A model generated the notes under the pieces. It was not told the origin of the DNA and ran no database searches. It saw only the letters and a list, made by a program, of their open reading frames with translations. 64,000 bases of DNA from positions 1,051,307-1,115,306 of the forward strand of contig NZ_CP051236.1 in assembly GCF_017794765.1 (NCBI RefSeq). Direction: 5' to 3'. Below, piece by piece: positions 34,163 to 43,528 of the stretch; positions within the stretch are counted from its first letter, which is position 1, and every line of letters begins with the position of its first letter. Made by a program: the position numbers and the translations under genes. This DNA comes from Nitratireductor sp. GTDB taxonomy: Bacteria > Pseudomonadota > Alphaproteobacteria > Rhizobiales > Rhizobiaceae.

Positions 34163-35218
34163 ATGCGGGCTAGCAAGACCGGATTTCCGCTTATCGATGT
34201 TTGGGGCAGGCCGGAGGAACGCGGCCGTCAGATAGGCGCCGCCTTCGGCGAGCGTATCGACCAGACGCTTTCCCTCTACAAGGCGTATTTCGCGCGGCCC
34301 GACGATGAACTCCTGCCGGTGGCGGCCCATTTTCGCAGTGTTGTCGAAAGGTTCGACCCTCAGTACACGGCCGAAATAGACGGTATCGCCGAGGGCGCGG
34401 AGGTCGATCCTTTGTGGATTTATGCCCTCAATGCACGCAGCGAGCTTCTTGCTGCACTTTCAGCCTCAGAATGCACGGTGGTGCACTACACCGGCACACC
34501 CTTTGCCGGGCAAAACTGGGACTGGTCGGAAAAGCTCGAGGATCTGGTCGTTTTGATCCGCTCAGAAGACGAGCGGGGTCGGCGCTTTTTGACCATGACC
34601 GAGCCGGGCATTCTGGCAAAGGTGGGTTTGAATGACGCGGGCTTTTGCGTGTGTCTGAATTTCCTTCCCACGCTCAAACCAACGAACGGGCTACCCTCGC
34701 ACGTGCTCTTACGCGCTCTCCTGGACGCGGGATCCTGGGCAGAGGTGGAAGAAACGCTTGAGCGTGCCGGCACCGGCCGTTCGCTGAACCTGCTGATCGC
34801 AGGTGCAGATGGACACGGTATCAACATTGAATATGAGGGCGATGCCGCGCGGCGCATGGAGGTGGGTGGCGCCGCCACGACCCACACCAACCACTACCTG
34901 ACCTGTGACGCGCCTGTGGATGCCGAGTTGCTGGAAAACTCGACGGCACGCCTCGACCGCATCCGCACCCTGACGGCTCCAGGTTCGCCGACGGACCTTG
35001 CCCGGCTCAAATCGGTTCTTTCCGATCAGGAGCACCCCGAGCACGCCATCCTTGCACCCTACAGGGACAGCGAAGGGTTCCTTGGCCGCAAGGGCACGGT
35101 CTGCACGATCGCGATGGATCTGGCCGAACGGCGCATGCACATCCGCCGCGGCAACGATCCGGCCAATCCGTTTCACCAGCTTCCGGTCGTCGAAAAGGAA
35201 ACGGCCCTCTCCATGTGA
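34163..35218 (+). CDS. C45 family autoproteolytic acyltransferase/hydrolase (AAT/IAT-like)
   Basis: 351-residue N-terminal-nucleophile enzyme related to acyl-CoA:6-aminopenicillanic acid acyltransferase. The predicted self-cleavage point and nucleophile is Cys104 in SECTVVHY, followed by FAGQNWDW, the family's conserved block; NDAGFCVCLNFLP and THTNHYL also fit. Bacterial members hydrolyse or transfer acyl groups on small amides; the substrate here is unknown. ATG 34163 follows GGAGGAG; the extended frame from 34094 is rejected. Confidence 0.9.
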   Translation: MRASKTGFPLIDVWGRPEERGRQIGAAFGERIDQTLSLYKAYFARPDDELLPVAAHFRSVVERFDPQYTAEIDGIAEGAEVDPLWIYALNARSELLAALSASECTVVHYTGTPFAGQNWDWSEKLEDLVVLIRSEDERGRRFLTMTEPGILAKVGLNDAGFCVCLNFLPTLKPTNGLPSHVLLRALLDAGSWAEVEETLERAGTGRSLNLLIAGADGHGINIEYEGDAARRMEVGGAATTHTNHYLTCDAPVDAELLENSTARLDRIRTLTAPGSPTDLARLKSVLSDQEHPEHAILAPYRDSEGFLGRKGTVCTIAMDLAERRMHIRRGNDPANPFHQLPVVEKETALSM

Positions 35219-35271
35219 GAAAGCCGTCTACGAGGAGAACCAATGGTCCCGCCGCCGCAAGCGCTGAGTGT

Positions 35272-35736
35272 TCAGGCGGCGTTGGAGGCGGGCGTCTGCG
35301 ACAGGAAGCTGTGAATGGCAGCCGCGTCCTTGGTGCCGCGTATCTTGGCCGTATTGTCGGTATCGCGCAGAACGCGCGCGATACGCGACAGTGCCTTGAG
35401 ATGATCGGCTCCGGCTCCTTCGGGCGCAAGAAGAAGGAAAACGAGGTCGACGGGCTGGTCGTCGATGGCCTCGAAGTCGACAGGGGTTTCCAGGCGCGCG
35501 AACACGCCGGTGATGCGGTCGATGCCGGGCAGTTTGCCGTGCGGAATGGCGACGCCATTGCCAACGCCGGTGGAACCCAGGCGCTCTCTTTGCAAAATGG
35601 TATCGAAAACTTCGCGTTCCGGCAGGCCGGTCACTGCGGCGGCCTTTTCGGCCAGAAGCTGCAGGAGCTGCTTCTTCGAATTGGCCTTCAGGGCGGGGAT
35701 CACGGCCTTCTGGTCGATCAGATCGCTCAGATCCAT
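35272..35736 (-). CDS. ptsN: PTS IIA-like nitrogen regulatory protein PtsN
   Basis: 154-residue EIIA-Ntr protein of the nitrogen phosphotransferase system, phosphorylated on His66 (VAIPHGKL). Regulatory, not a sugar transporter; it adjusts K+ transport and metabolic regulators. It is the last gene of the lptC-lptA-lptB-rpoN-hpf-ptsN string on the minus strand. Confidence 0.95.
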   Translation of the reverse strand: MDLSDLIDQKAVIPALKANSKKQLLQLLAEKAAAVTGLPEREVFDTILQRERLGSTGVGNGVAIPHGKLPGIDRITGVFARLETPVDFEAIDDQPVDLVFLLLAPEGAGADHLKALSRIARVLRDTDNTAKIRGTKDAAAIHSFLSQTPASNAA

Positions 35737-35806
35737 GTCTATGCATCCTCTGCTTTGTCTGTTCGCCGGTCATGCTGCATGACCGGCGCTGAGGCTGGCA
35801 CGGAAC

Positions 35807-36382
35807 CTATGCGCTTGCCACTGCCGATGGGTCGATCCAGCCGATGTTTCCATCGGCGCGGCGGTAGACAATGTTCACTTCGTTGTTTCCGGCATTGCGG
35901 AACACGAAGACAGGATTGTCCTTGGTGTCGAGCTCGATGACGGCGGAGGCGACAGACATGGTCTGCAGAGCCATCTTCGATTCGGCGACCACGGTGGGCG
36001 CGTAATCTTCCGGGACCTCTTCTTCATCTTCGGCCACCGGCGCCATGACGCGATACGCAATGTCCATCGGATCGACAGTCTGGCCGTTGTTGTGGGACTT
36101 CAGCCGGCGCTTGTAGCGGCGCAAACGCTTTTCGATACGCTCGGCGGCAGCATCGAAAGCGGATTGCGGCTCCTGCGCTTGGCCAGTGCCCTGCAACACC
36201 ATGCCTGTGTCGAGATGGATCATACAATCGGCGGCAAAACGAGAACCCGACTTTTCAACCGTTACGCGACCGGCAAACCCACCATCGAAATACTTGTCGA
36301 CGGCTTCGCCGATCCGCTCCTCGATACGCGAGCGAAACGCCTCGCCGATGTCCATATGCTTTCCGGAAATACGTAAGCTCAT
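35807..36382 (-). CDS. hpf: Ribosome hibernation-promoting factor, long form (HPF)
   Basis: 191-residue long-form HPF that dimerises and silences 70S ribosomes in starvation. The N-terminal S30AE domain (LRISGKHMDIGEAFRSRIEE; FDAAAERIEKRLRRYKRRLK) is joined by an acidic linker to the C-terminal dimerisation domain (VFVFRNAGNNEVNIVYRRAD). Lies 223 bases after rpoN, so it probably has its own promoter in addition to read-through. Confidence 0.94.
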   Translation of the reverse strand: MSLRISGKHMDIGEAFRSRIEERIGEAVDKYFDGGFAGRVTVEKSGSRFAADCMIHLDTGMVLQGTGQAQEPQSAFDAAAERIEKRLRRYKRRLKSHNNGQTVDPMDIAYRVMAPVAEDEEEVPEDYAPTVVAESKMALQTMSVASAVIELDTKDNPVFVFRNAGNNEVNIVYRRADGNIGWIDPSAVASA

Positions 36383-36605
36383 CTGAAAACAGACCTTTCC
36401 TGATCAGACACCGAACGAATCGAGTTTATACGTGTGGCTTGCATGTACAAGGTGCCGCGGCGGATTGTGATGTAAGTCGGCCGCGTATCCCTTCTTCGGT
36501 TGCTGGCACTGCGGACAAAAGTCGAAGGCTCTCAAGGCCTGGTAGTCCATGCGGGCGGGCTTCTAGTGGCTTCCGTCGCCCTTGTCAATTCAACCGCAGG
36601 CGCAA

Positions 36606-38099
36606 TCAGGCGCGCGTGCCTGCAGCCGCCAGCATCTTCTTCTCGCGGCGGCGCTGCACCGACGACGGAATATTGAGCGCTTCCCGGTACTTGGCAACGG
36701 TACGGCGGGCAATGTCGATGCCTTCTTCGCGCAGCATATCCACAAGGGCGTCGTCAGAAAGCACTGCGGAGGGCGCCTCGGCATCAATAAGCGAGCGAAT
36801 GCGATCGCGGACCGATTCCGACGAGTGCGCGTCACCGCCGGATGCGGAGCCGAGTGCCGATGTGAAGAAATATCTCAACTCGAATGTGCCGCGGGGGGTC
36901 ATCATGTACTTGTTTACGGTCACGCGGCTTACGGTCGATTCATGCATCCCGATCGCTTCCGCGACGGTGCGCAGGTTGAGTGGGCGCAGATGGCTGACAC
37001 CGTGGATCAGAAAGGCATCCTGTTGGCGTACAATCTCGGAGGCGACTTTCATGATGGTCTTTGCCCGCTGGTCGAGGCTGCGGGCGAGCCAGTTGGCGCT
37101 CTGCAGGCATTCGTTGAGAAACTGGCCTTCGCCCTCGCGAGCCTGGCTGGAAACCTCCGCGTAGTACGGTTCGTTGACGAGAACACGGGGCAGGGTTTCG
37201 GGATTGAGTTCCACCGTCCAGCTTCCATCATTCGCCGCTCTTACGATAATGTCGGGGACAACCGGATCAGCAGTGCCGCCTGAGAATGCCATGCCCGGTT
37301 TGGGGTCGAGCGCCCGGATTTCCGACAGCATGTCGGCCAGATCTTCCGTATCGACCCCGCACAGGCGCCCGAGTGTACGGAAATCGCGCTTTGCCAGAAG
37401 CTCGAGATTGTCCACCATCGCCTTCATGGCGGGATCGTATCGATCCTGAGCGATCAATTGCAGTGCGAGACACTCCGCCAGATCACGCGCGAAGAGGCCC
37501 GGCGGGTCGAATGTCTGGCAGGTAGAAAGCGTTGCCTGGACGGTTTCAGCTGCGGCGCCGATACGCTGGGTGAGTTCTTCGATGTCAAGGGCGAGATAGC
37601 CTGCCTCATCCAGGCCATCGGCGAGTTCATGGGCGATGAGCAATTGCGCGGGGTCAGTGAAGGCCAGCGCGATCTGGCCATTTACGTGGTCGCGCAGGGT
37701 TGGGGCGGCGGCTGTTGTGCTCTCCAGGTCGAAAGCGGTGCCGCTGCTGCTTTGGAGCCCGTTGCCACTCGCCGATTTCCATTGCGCTGAGAGATCGGAG
37801 CCGATGCGCTCCTTTGTACCTGGATCATCCGGAAACAGGTTTTCCAGTGAGGAGTCCAGCTTGTCCGAAATGGATTCGGCTGTGTTTTCGCGCAGTTCCG
37901 GCTCGTTCTGCCAGGTTTCGGTGCGTTCTTCCGAATTGGCTTCGCCGCGCTCCAGCAACGGATTGCGCTCGATCTCGGAATCGAGGAAGCGTTCAAGCTC
38001 CAGATGTGTCATCTGCAGCAGCTTGATCGACTGCAGCAGTTGCGGCGTCATGACGAGCGATTGCGTCTGACGCAGATGGAGTTTTGGCGCAAGCACCAT
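36606..38099 (-). CDS. rpoN: RNA polymerase sigma-54 factor RpoN
   Basis: 497-residue alternative sigma factor for nitrogen and other regulons. Region I is Gln/Leu-rich (LRQTQSLVMTPQLLQSIKLL), an acidic region II follows, the HTH lies near LRTVAEAIGMHESTVSRVTV, and the RpoN box (ARRTVAKYREALNIPSS) is intact near the C-terminus. Works with enhancer-binding activators; none is encoded in this window. Located after lptB, the conserved arrangement. Confidence 0.97.
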   Translation of the reverse strand: MVLAPKLHLRQTQSLVMTPQLLQSIKLLQMTHLELERFLDSEIERNPLLERGEANSEERTETWQNEPELRENTAESISDKLDSSLENLFPDDPGTKERIGSDLSAQWKSASGNGLQSSSGTAFDLESTTAAAPTLRDHVNGQIALAFTDPAQLLIAHELADGLDEAGYLALDIEELTQRIGAAAETVQATLSTCQTFDPPGLFARDLAECLALQLIAQDRYDPAMKAMVDNLELLAKRDFRTLGRLCGVDTEDLADMLSEIRALDPKPGMAFSGGTADPVVPDIIVRAANDGSWTVELNPETLPRVLVNEPYYAEVSSQAREGEGQFLNECLQSANWLARSLDQRAKTIMKVASEIVRQQDAFLIHGVSHLRPLNLRTVAEAIGMHESTVSRVTVNKYMMTPRGTFELRYFFTSALGSASGGDAHSSESVRDRIRSLIDAEAPSAVLSDDALVDMLREEGIDIARRTVAKYREALNIPSSVQRRREKKMLAAAGTRA

Positions 38100-38195
38100 A
38101 AAAACCAGCCCCGATTGAGCCCGGCTGGGAGAGCCGGGAGAAAGCCGGATTCAATTGGCCCGACTTTTGCTTGTCAAGTTGAAAGAGGGGAATGG

Positions 38196-38999
38196 TTAAA
38201 GGGTGAAGCCTTCGCCGAGGTAAAGACGGCGTACATCGGCATTGCCGACAATGTCGTTGGGACGTCCGTGGGTAAGCACCTGGCCGGCATGAATAATATA
38301 GGCCCGGTCGATCAGTCCGAGCGTCTCGCGCACGTTGTGGTCGGTGATCAGGACGCCGATGCCGCGCGCGGTAAGATGGCGCACGAGCTGTTGGATGTCG
38401 GTCACGGCGATGGGGTCGATGCCGGCGAACGGCTCGTCGAGCAGCATGAAGTTGGGACGGCTCGCGAGCGCGCGGGCGATTTCCAGCCTCCGCCGCTCGC
38501 CGCCGGAAAGCGCGACCGATGGCGACTTGCGAAGATGGCTGATGTTGAACTCATCAAGCAGCGCGTCGAGGTTCTTGTCGCGTTCCTTGCGGCTGGGTTC
38601 GACAACTTCCAGGATCGCGCGGATATTCTGTTCCACCGTCAGGCCGCGAAAGATCGAGGCTTCCTGAGGCAGGTAGCCGATGCCCAGCCGCGCGCGGCGA
38701 TACATGGGCATTCCCGTAACGTCGTGCCCGTCGATATGGATTGTGCCCTGGTCCACTGGAACAAGGCCCGTAACCATATAGAAGCACGTGGTCTTGCCTG
38801 CGCCATTGGGGCCGAGCAGGCCTACGGCCTCGCCGGCGCGCACGCCGATGGAAACTCCGCTGACGACCTGGCGGCCCTTGTACGCCTTGGTCAGGCCACG
38901 AGCGATGAGCGTGCCCTTGTAGTTGGGCAGCTTGCCCCTGGCCGGATTCTCCGCCGCGGGCTCTTTTGCCGGCCGCTTCTTACGCAACTTGGAAATCAA
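38196..38999 (-). CDS. lptB: LPS export ABC transporter ATP-binding protein LptB
   Basis: 267-residue ATPase powering LPS extraction with LptFG. Walker [10 protein letters not shown], signature [15 protein letters not shown], Walker [17 protein letters not shown], switch His ([10 protein letters not shown]). A basic N-terminal extension of about 30 residues precedes the ABC domain, as in other rhizobia. No ATG is in reach; TTG at 38999 is used, six bases after the lptA stop, with another TTG at 38984 as option. Confidence 0.95.
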   Translation of the reverse strand: MISKLRKKRPAKEPAAENPARGKLPNYKGTLIARGLTKAYKGRQVVSGVSIGVRAGEAVGLLGPNGAGKTTCFYMVTGLVPVDQGTIHIDGHDVTGMPMYRRARLGIGYLPQEASIFRGLTVEQNIRAILEVVEPSRKERDKNLDALLDEFNISHLRKSPSVALSGGERRRLEIARALASRPNFMLLDEPFAGIDPIAVTDIQQLVRHLTARGIGVLITDHNVRETLGLIDRAYIIHAGQVLTHGRPNDIVGNADVRRLYLGEGFTL

Positions 39000-39005
39000 T
39001 GTGGG

Positions 39006-39566
39006 TTACTGCCTGTTCTGGGAGCCAGGGGTGAGCAGCATTTTCACACGGCCGCCAGAACCACCGCCCTTGCAGCCATCAAGCTTTGCCTGACCGCTCT
39101 TCATCTGCACTGTGAGGCGGCAACCGACGATGACGTTCTCGCCCTCCGAAAGCACAACCTCCTTGCCCGAGAGCACGAGCACCTCGGTCGCCATGTCGAA
39201 AGTGGCGCTGTCGCCGGTGGCGACCTGCTTCTCCGACTTCACGTAGACATTGCCGTCCACCTCAAGTCGGTCGATATTCGCGCTTCCGGTTGCAGCAGAG
39301 CCGCCATCTTTCAGGTAATACACCTTCATGCGCCCCGCCTTGAGCAGGGTCGGCCCCTGCACGACGGACACGTTTCCGGAGAACACCGCAACATTCTCGC
39401 TCTCGCGCACTTCAAGGCGCTCACTCTCGATCTGAATGGGTTTGTCACCGGAAAGCTGGAGGCCGGTCAGGCGACTCTGGGAATCCTGCGCAAGAGCGGC
39501 AGAGGACACTCCCGCCAGAAGAAGAAGCACGCCAGAGGCGAGCCTGGAAAAGCTTCCGATGCGCAT
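39006..39566 (-). CDS. lptA: LPS export periplasmic protein LptA (OstA-like)
   Basis: Periplasmic bridge protein for LPS, 186 residues with signal peptide (LASGVLLLLAGVSSAALAQD). The OstA beta-jellyroll starts IQIESERLEVRESENVAVFS and includes GNVSVVQGPTLLKAGRMKVY. ATG 39566 has GAGAGGA just upstream and is preferred to ATG 39581 and the longer open frame that overlaps lptC. Confidence 0.92.
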   Translation of the reverse strand: MRIGSFSRLASGVLLLLAGVSSAALAQDSQSRLTGLQLSGDKPIQIESERLEVRESENVAVFSGNVSVVQGPTLLKAGRMKVYYLKDGGSAATGSANIDRLEVDGNVYVKSEKQVATGDSATFDMATEVLVLSGKEVVLSEGENVIVGCRLTVQMKSGQAKLDGCKGGGSGGRVKMLLTPGSQNRQ

Positions 39567-39610
39567 TGTGTTCCTCTCCATTGCCTGGTCATCGCGCCGG
39601 TGACCGTGGT

Positions 39611-40315
39611 TCAATTTCCCGCTGCTGCCGCTGTTTCGCGAAGCCGCGACGGGTCGATTGTAACGCGAACGCGTTTATCGAATACAAACACTTTGCCACC
39701 GTCTTCCGCTGCGAAGGAATCGGCTGCAATCTTCGTTCCTTCAAGCTCGATTTCCACCGGCTTCGAAGAGGCGAGGCTGCTGTTTTCGATATCGATTTCC
39801 GCAGAGTCCAGCGTGGCAACAATACCTGAAGTGGTGCGTAGCGAAATCTTGCTGGTGATGTCCAGACGATTATTGCTCCGATCATAGATGCCGTCACTCG
39901 CCTGGATGGTGGCGAAATTGTCGGCATCAACCGGCACATGGGCGCGAATGCCCTCCAGCTCGATGACATCCTCACCGCCCAGCTTCTGGCGTGCGCGCTC
40001 GGCTGTCATCTTGTAGGGGCGGTCGTCATTGGTGAAGCCGTTCAATTCGGGGCTGGACATGACCAGTGATCCGCCCTCGATCGATGCGCTTGCCAGATCT
40101 ATCGCACCGCGCGTCCCGGAAAAGACGTAGGAATATCCGACGAACACAACGGTGATCACAAGAGCCGCTGCCGGAAGAACGCGTTTGAGAAGTCGCACAC
40201 GCTGCGAATGCCGTGATGCCTGCTCGAAGGCTTCCGCACCGCGCTCGCTGCTACGGATTGCCTGCCCGCGCCCGCTCTTCGCCGCTTTGGCGCTGCTGTT
40301 GACTGATTCACTCAT
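39611..40315 (-). CDS. lptC: LPS export protein LptC
   Basis: 234-residue bitopic inner-membrane protein. A cytoplasmic N-terminus (about 43 residues, longer than in E. coli), one membrane helix (VLPAAALVITVVFVGYSYVF), then the periplasmic jellyroll (TNDDRPYKMTAERARQKLGG; ASDGIYDRSNNRLDI). It passes LPS from LptFG to LptA. First gene of the lptC-lptA-lptB-rpoN string. Confidence 0.9.
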   Translation of the reverse strand: MSESVNSSAKAAKSGRGQAIRSSERGAEAFEQASRHSQRVRLLKRVLPAAALVITVVFVGYSYVFSGTRGAIDLASASIEGGSLVMSSPELNGFTNDDRPYKMTAERARQKLGGEDVIELEGIRAHVPVDADNFATIQASDGIYDRSNNRLDITSKISLRTTSGIVATLDSAEIDIENSSLASSKPVEIELEGTKIAADSFAAEDGGKVFVFDKRVRVTIDPSRLRETAAAAGN

Positions 40316-40678
40316 TCTATTTTTCCGTGTGCGCTACAGCAGACCAATCAGCCGATTAGGTCTGAGCCCTCCCGGATACTACCGATGACGATCCGATGAG
40401 GAACGCACGATCCATGAGGCGATACAACCCAACCCGGCTTCCGACCGAAACAGCGCAGCCACAAAACCCCGAGTTCCAAACTCGCCCCTTCATACTCCAT
40501 TCAATCCCAATATGGCTATTTTTGGATTAACGACAATGATTTAGGCGCAATTTTTGCGCCTTTCTCGCCCATGACGTGTACTCGACGCAAAATCTTGTAC
40601 AAAGGCGGTGGCTCCAGATTGGCCTTTGCACTAAAAGGCGCTTGGTTTGGACCGAAACCGGGTGAAAGCGAGGATGTC
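40316..40678. other. Divergent 363-base intergenic region between lptC and sppA
   Basis: Lower in GC than its surroundings, with no supported reading frame. It must hold the lptC promoter on one strand and the sppA promoter on the other. It also contains a plus-strand terminator at 40544-40565 with no annotated gene in front of it. Confidence 0.6.
40544..40565 (+). terminator. Orphan intrinsic terminator upstream of sppA
   Basis: GGCGCAA-TTT-TTGCGCC (40544-40560) followed by TTTCT. The perfect 7-bp stem and trailing U-rich run fit an intrinsic terminator on the plus strand. The gene before it on that strand is absent (lptC runs the other way), so it may end a small RNA or an sppA leader. Confidence 0.6.
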
Positions 40679-41641
40679 ATGTCCACTCGAGCGGATGAAC
40701 TGATCGACCGGCGGCGACTGCGGCGCAAGCTTACATTCTGGCGGGTTGTGGCCTTTGCCGTCATCGTGCTGGCGATCGCGTTCGCAACGCGTCAGATCAT
40801 GGGAAGCGCGGTGGATGTTTCTGCGAACCATATCGCGCAGGTCAAGATTTCCGGAACGATCTTCGAAGATGACGAACTGCTGGAGAGGCTCCAGCGCATC
40901 CGCGAAGCCCCATCAGTGAAAGGCGTAATCCTGACTATCGACTCACCTGGCGGCACCACGGCCGGGGGCGAGGCGATCTACGAGGAGGTTCGGCGGCTGG
41001 CCAGCGAGAAGCCCGTGGCGGCGCAGGTGGGTACGCTGGCAGCTTCAGCCGGTTATATGATCGCCAGCGCCACCGATCATATCGTCGCGCGGCAATCCTC
41101 CATCGTGGGTTCCATCGGCGTCCTCTTCCAATACCCGGATGTGAGCGGTCTGATGGACAAGCTGGGTGTAAAGCTGGAAGAGATCAAGTCATCGCCTCTG
41201 AAGGCAGAGCCATCACCTTTCAAACCGACAAGCGACGAGGCGCGCGCCATGATCCGCGCGATGATTCTCGACAGTTACGACTGGTTCGTGGACCTGGTCA
41301 CAGAGCGCCGACCCCTGTCGCGGGACGAAGTCTTGAAACTTGCCGACGGTTCGGTATTCACCGGGCGTCAGGCGCTTGAGAATAAACTGGTCGATGGGCT
41401 TGGCGGCGAACGTGAAGCAAAAGAGTGGCTGGTTTCAAAGGGGCTCAGCGACGATCTCGACGTTGTCGAATGGAAGAAGCGCGAAACGGCTGGCAGTCTC
41501 CTGCTGCCCCAGATCGCTTCCCGCTTTCTCGGAGTGCCCGAAGGCGGTGCCGACATCCTGCGTGAGCTTGGTGCCGACCGCATCTTCCTTGACGGTCTCC
41601 TGTCGGTCTGGCAACCTGAAATGAAAAGGTTGACTGACTAA
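40679..41641 (+). CDS. sppA: Signal peptide peptidase SppA (short, 36K type)
   Basis: 320-residue membrane-anchored serine protease that degrades cleaved signal peptides. One N-terminal helix (WRVVAFAVIVLAIAFA), oxyanion-type loop IDSPGGTTAGGEAIYEE, nucleophile Ser in GTLAASAGYMIASA, SIVGSIGVLFQYPDVSGL and the Lys region EEIKSSPLKAEPSPF. ATG 40679 follows GAGGA; the frame upstream is not family-like. Next to ihfB, the common order. Confidence 0.94.
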   Translation: MSTRADELIDRRRLRRKLTFWRVVAFAVIVLAIAFATRQIMGSAVDVSANHIAQVKISGTIFEDDELLERLQRIREAPSVKGVILTIDSPGGTTAGGEAIYEEVRRLASEKPVAAQVGTLAASAGYMIASATDHIVARQSSIVGSIGVLFQYPDVSGLMDKLGVKLEEIKSSPLKAEPSPFKPTSDEARAMIRAMILDSYDWFVDLVTERRPLSRDEVLKLADGSVFTGRQALENKLVDGLGGEREAKEWLVSKGLSDDLDVVEWKKRETAGSLLLPQIASRFLGVPEGGADILRELGADRIFLDGLLSVWQPEMKRLTD

Positions 41642-41716
41642 AAAAGCAAACAAAATCATCTTTGTGTCACAGACACAGGGCGATAAACAGGGCAACTCAG
41701 CGGCGGAAAAGAATCC

Positions 41717-42007
41717 ATGATCAAATCAGAGCTCGTGCAGACGATTGCCAATCGCAACCCGCATCTCTATCTGCGTGACGTGGAAAACATCGTCAACGCG
41801 ATCTTCGAGGAGATCTCCGATGCGCTCGCGGAAGGAAACCGCGTGGAGTTGCGAGGTTTCGGCGCATTTTCCGTGAAGAACCGACCGGCTCGTACCGGTC
41901 GCAATCCTCGCACTGGCGAATCCGTCGAAGTCGAGGAAAAGTGGGTTCCATTCTTCAAAACCGGGAAGGAACTGCGCGAGCGACTGAACGCGGAGAAAGA
42001 CCGTTAG
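41717..42007 (+). CDS. ihfB: Integration host factor subunit beta
   Basis: 96-residue DNA-bending protein, partner of IhfA. The full HU/IHF fold is seen ([40 protein letters not shown]) with the minor-groove arm [10 protein letters not shown]. It supports sigma-54 promoters among others, fitting the nearby rpoN. Begins 75 bases after sppA. Confidence 0.96.
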   Translation: MIKSELVQTIANRNPHLYLRDVENIVNAIFEEISDALAEGNRVELRGFGAFSVKNRPARTGRNPRTGESVEVEEKWVPFFKTGKELRERLNAEKDR

Positions 42008-42016
42008 GTCTTTCCT

Positions 42017-42054
42017 GAAACGTCTACCCGAAGCGTCTACCCCGAAGCGTCTAC
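42017..42054 (+). repeat. Three tandem copies of GAAGCGTCTACC
   Basis: GAAACGTCTACCC (42017-42029), GAAGCGTCTACCCC (42030-42043) and GAAGCGTCTAC (42044-42054) follow one another between ihfB and the LapA-domain gene. The unit is 13-14 bases, near one and a third helical turns. No coding role; could be slipped-strand duplication or protein-binding sites. Confidence 0.6.
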
Positions 42055-42073
42055 AATGTAACAGTGGGTTGAA

Positions 42074-42400
42074 ATGGCCAACCGCATCATTCTCGTACTC
42101 GTTCTCGTGCCGTTGGCGGTAATCATCATTGCGCTGGCGGTTGCCAACCGCGCGCTGGTGCCTTTCACCATCGACCCGTTCAATCCCGGCAATCCTGCTC
42201 TCACTGTTCACTGGCCGCTTTTTACCTACCTCTTTGCCTCAGCGGTGCTGGGCATGGTGATTGGCAGCCTTGCCACCTGGTTCCGTCAGGGGCGCTATCG
42301 CCGCGACGCGCGTGAGCGCAGGAAAGAGGTCGACAAGCTGCGCAAGGCGCCGCCTGCAGTCGCGCGTAATGCGCCGCAGATCAAACACTCCGCTTCGTGA
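42074..42400 (+). CDS. LapA-domain (DUF1049) membrane protein
   Basis: 108-residue inner-membrane protein with two helices (IILVLVLVPLAVIIIALAVA; FTYLFASAVLGMVIGSLATW) and a basic coiled tail (RRDARERRKEVDKLRKAP). Similar to LapA, which assists LPS assembly in E. coli, but here without LapB. It follows ihfB, as is common in alphaproteobacteria. Confidence 0.88.
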   Translation: MANRIILVLVLVPLAVIIIALAVANRALVPFTIDPFNPGNPALTVHWPLFTYLFASAVLGMVIGSLATWFRQGRYRRDARERRKEVDKLRKAPPAVARNAPQIKHSAS

Positions 42401-42484
42401 ACCCAGTTTAATTGAGATGAACCCGGCGGAGGCTTTGTTGCCTGTCCTGCGCTGCTATGGCAGAAGCGCGGGCATGATTGCCCA

Positions 42485-43528
42485 GTGTCGGAGACCCGAT
42501 TGAAGCCAGCGCGCCCCAAACGCCGGAACGAAGACCGGCGCAGCCCCAGGAAGCACTCAGCGCCGGGCGAGAAGCCGCAGCGGCAACCGGCGACAAGCGC
42601 TCGTCCGGCGCCCCCGCGGCGCAGCGGTGCCCTGCCGGATGAGCGGCTGCCCGTCATTCTCGAAGTGTTGCCGAATGATGATTATGCGCTGCTCGATTCC
42701 GGCGGTGGGCAGAAGCTTGAGCAATACGGCCCCTATCGCATCGTGCGGCCGGAGGGGCAGGCGATCTGGCGACCTGCGCTTGGCCCGGCGGAATGGAACA
42801 GGGCGGATGCCATCTTTACCGGCGATACCGACGAAGAAGGCATGGGTCGCTGGCGTTTTCCCAGGGAGCCACTCGGCGAGACATGGCCAATGCGCCATGA
42901 CGGGATCGACTATCTCGGACGTTTCACCTCGTTTCGTCATGTGGGCGTCTTTCCCGAGCAGGCGACACACTGGTCGCACATGGAAACGCTGGTGCGCGAG
43001 GCGCGCCGCCCGGTGAAGGTGCTGAACCTTTTCGGCTATACGGGGCTTGCCTCGCTGGTTGCGGCCCGGGCGGGGGCTGAAGTGACGCATGTGGATGCGT
43101 CCAAGAAGGCGATCGGCTGGGCGCGCGAGAACCAGGAAATGGCCGGCCTCGGCGACAAGCCGATCCGCTGGATCTGCGAAGATGCGGTAAAATTTGCCGA
43201 GCGCGAGGCGCGGCGCGGCAATGCCTATGACATCGTTCTGTTCGACCCGCCCGCTTATGGGCGCGGGCCCAAGGGCGAGGTGTGGCAGCTGTTCGAGGAT
43301 CTGCCCTATCTGGCCGATCTCTGCCGCTCGATTCTGACACCCAGGCCGCTGGCGGTGGTGCTGACGGCCTACTCGATCCGCGCCTCCTTCTTCGCCATAC
43401 ATGCCCTGATGCGCGACACATTTGCCGGCGATGGTGGTCGAGTGGAATCGGGTGAACTGATCATTCGCGAGAAATCGGCAGGCCGCGCCCTGTCCACCTC
43501 GCTGTTTTCGCGCTGGGTAGCATCATGA
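42485..43528 (+). CDS. Class I SAM-dependent rRNA methyltransferase (RlmI/RlmL-like)
   Basis: 347-residue methyltransferase. A basic, Pro-rich tail of about 50 residues leads into a small domain, then the SAM domain: VLNLFGYTGLASLVAARAGA, THVDASKKAIGWARENQEMA and DIVLFDPPAYGRGPKGEVWQ, where DPPAYGRG is the catalytic/substrate motif typical of m5C and m2G rRNA enzymes. Exact target unknown. Start is GTG at 42485. Overlaps the next gene by four bases. Confidence 0.88.
   Translation: MSETRLKPARPKRRNEDRRSPRKHSAPGEKPQRQPATSARPAPPRRSGALPDERLPVILEVLPNDDYALLDSGGGQKLEQYGPYRIVRPEGQAIWRPALGPAEWNRADAIFTGDTDEEGMGRWRFPREPLGETWPMRHDGIDYLGRFTSFRHVGVFPEQATHWSHMETLVREARRPVKVLNLFGYTGLASLVAARAGAEVTHVDASKKAIGWARENQEMAGLGDKPIRWICEDAVKFAEREARRGNAYDIVLFDPPAYGRGPKGEVWQLFEDLPYLADLCRSILTPRPLAVVLTAYSIRASFFAIHALMRDTFAGDGGRVESGELIIREKSAGRALSTSLFSRWVAS

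Noticed and set aside
36383..36605. Sigma-54 promoter before hpf
   Set aside because: A GGCAC on the minus strand near 36450 is followed by GC two bases too far for the strict -24/-12 spacing.
38004..39887. Plus-strand open frame of 627 codons across lptB, lptA and lptC
   Set aside because: Antisense to three certain genes and crosses their junctions, so coding conservation is impossible there.
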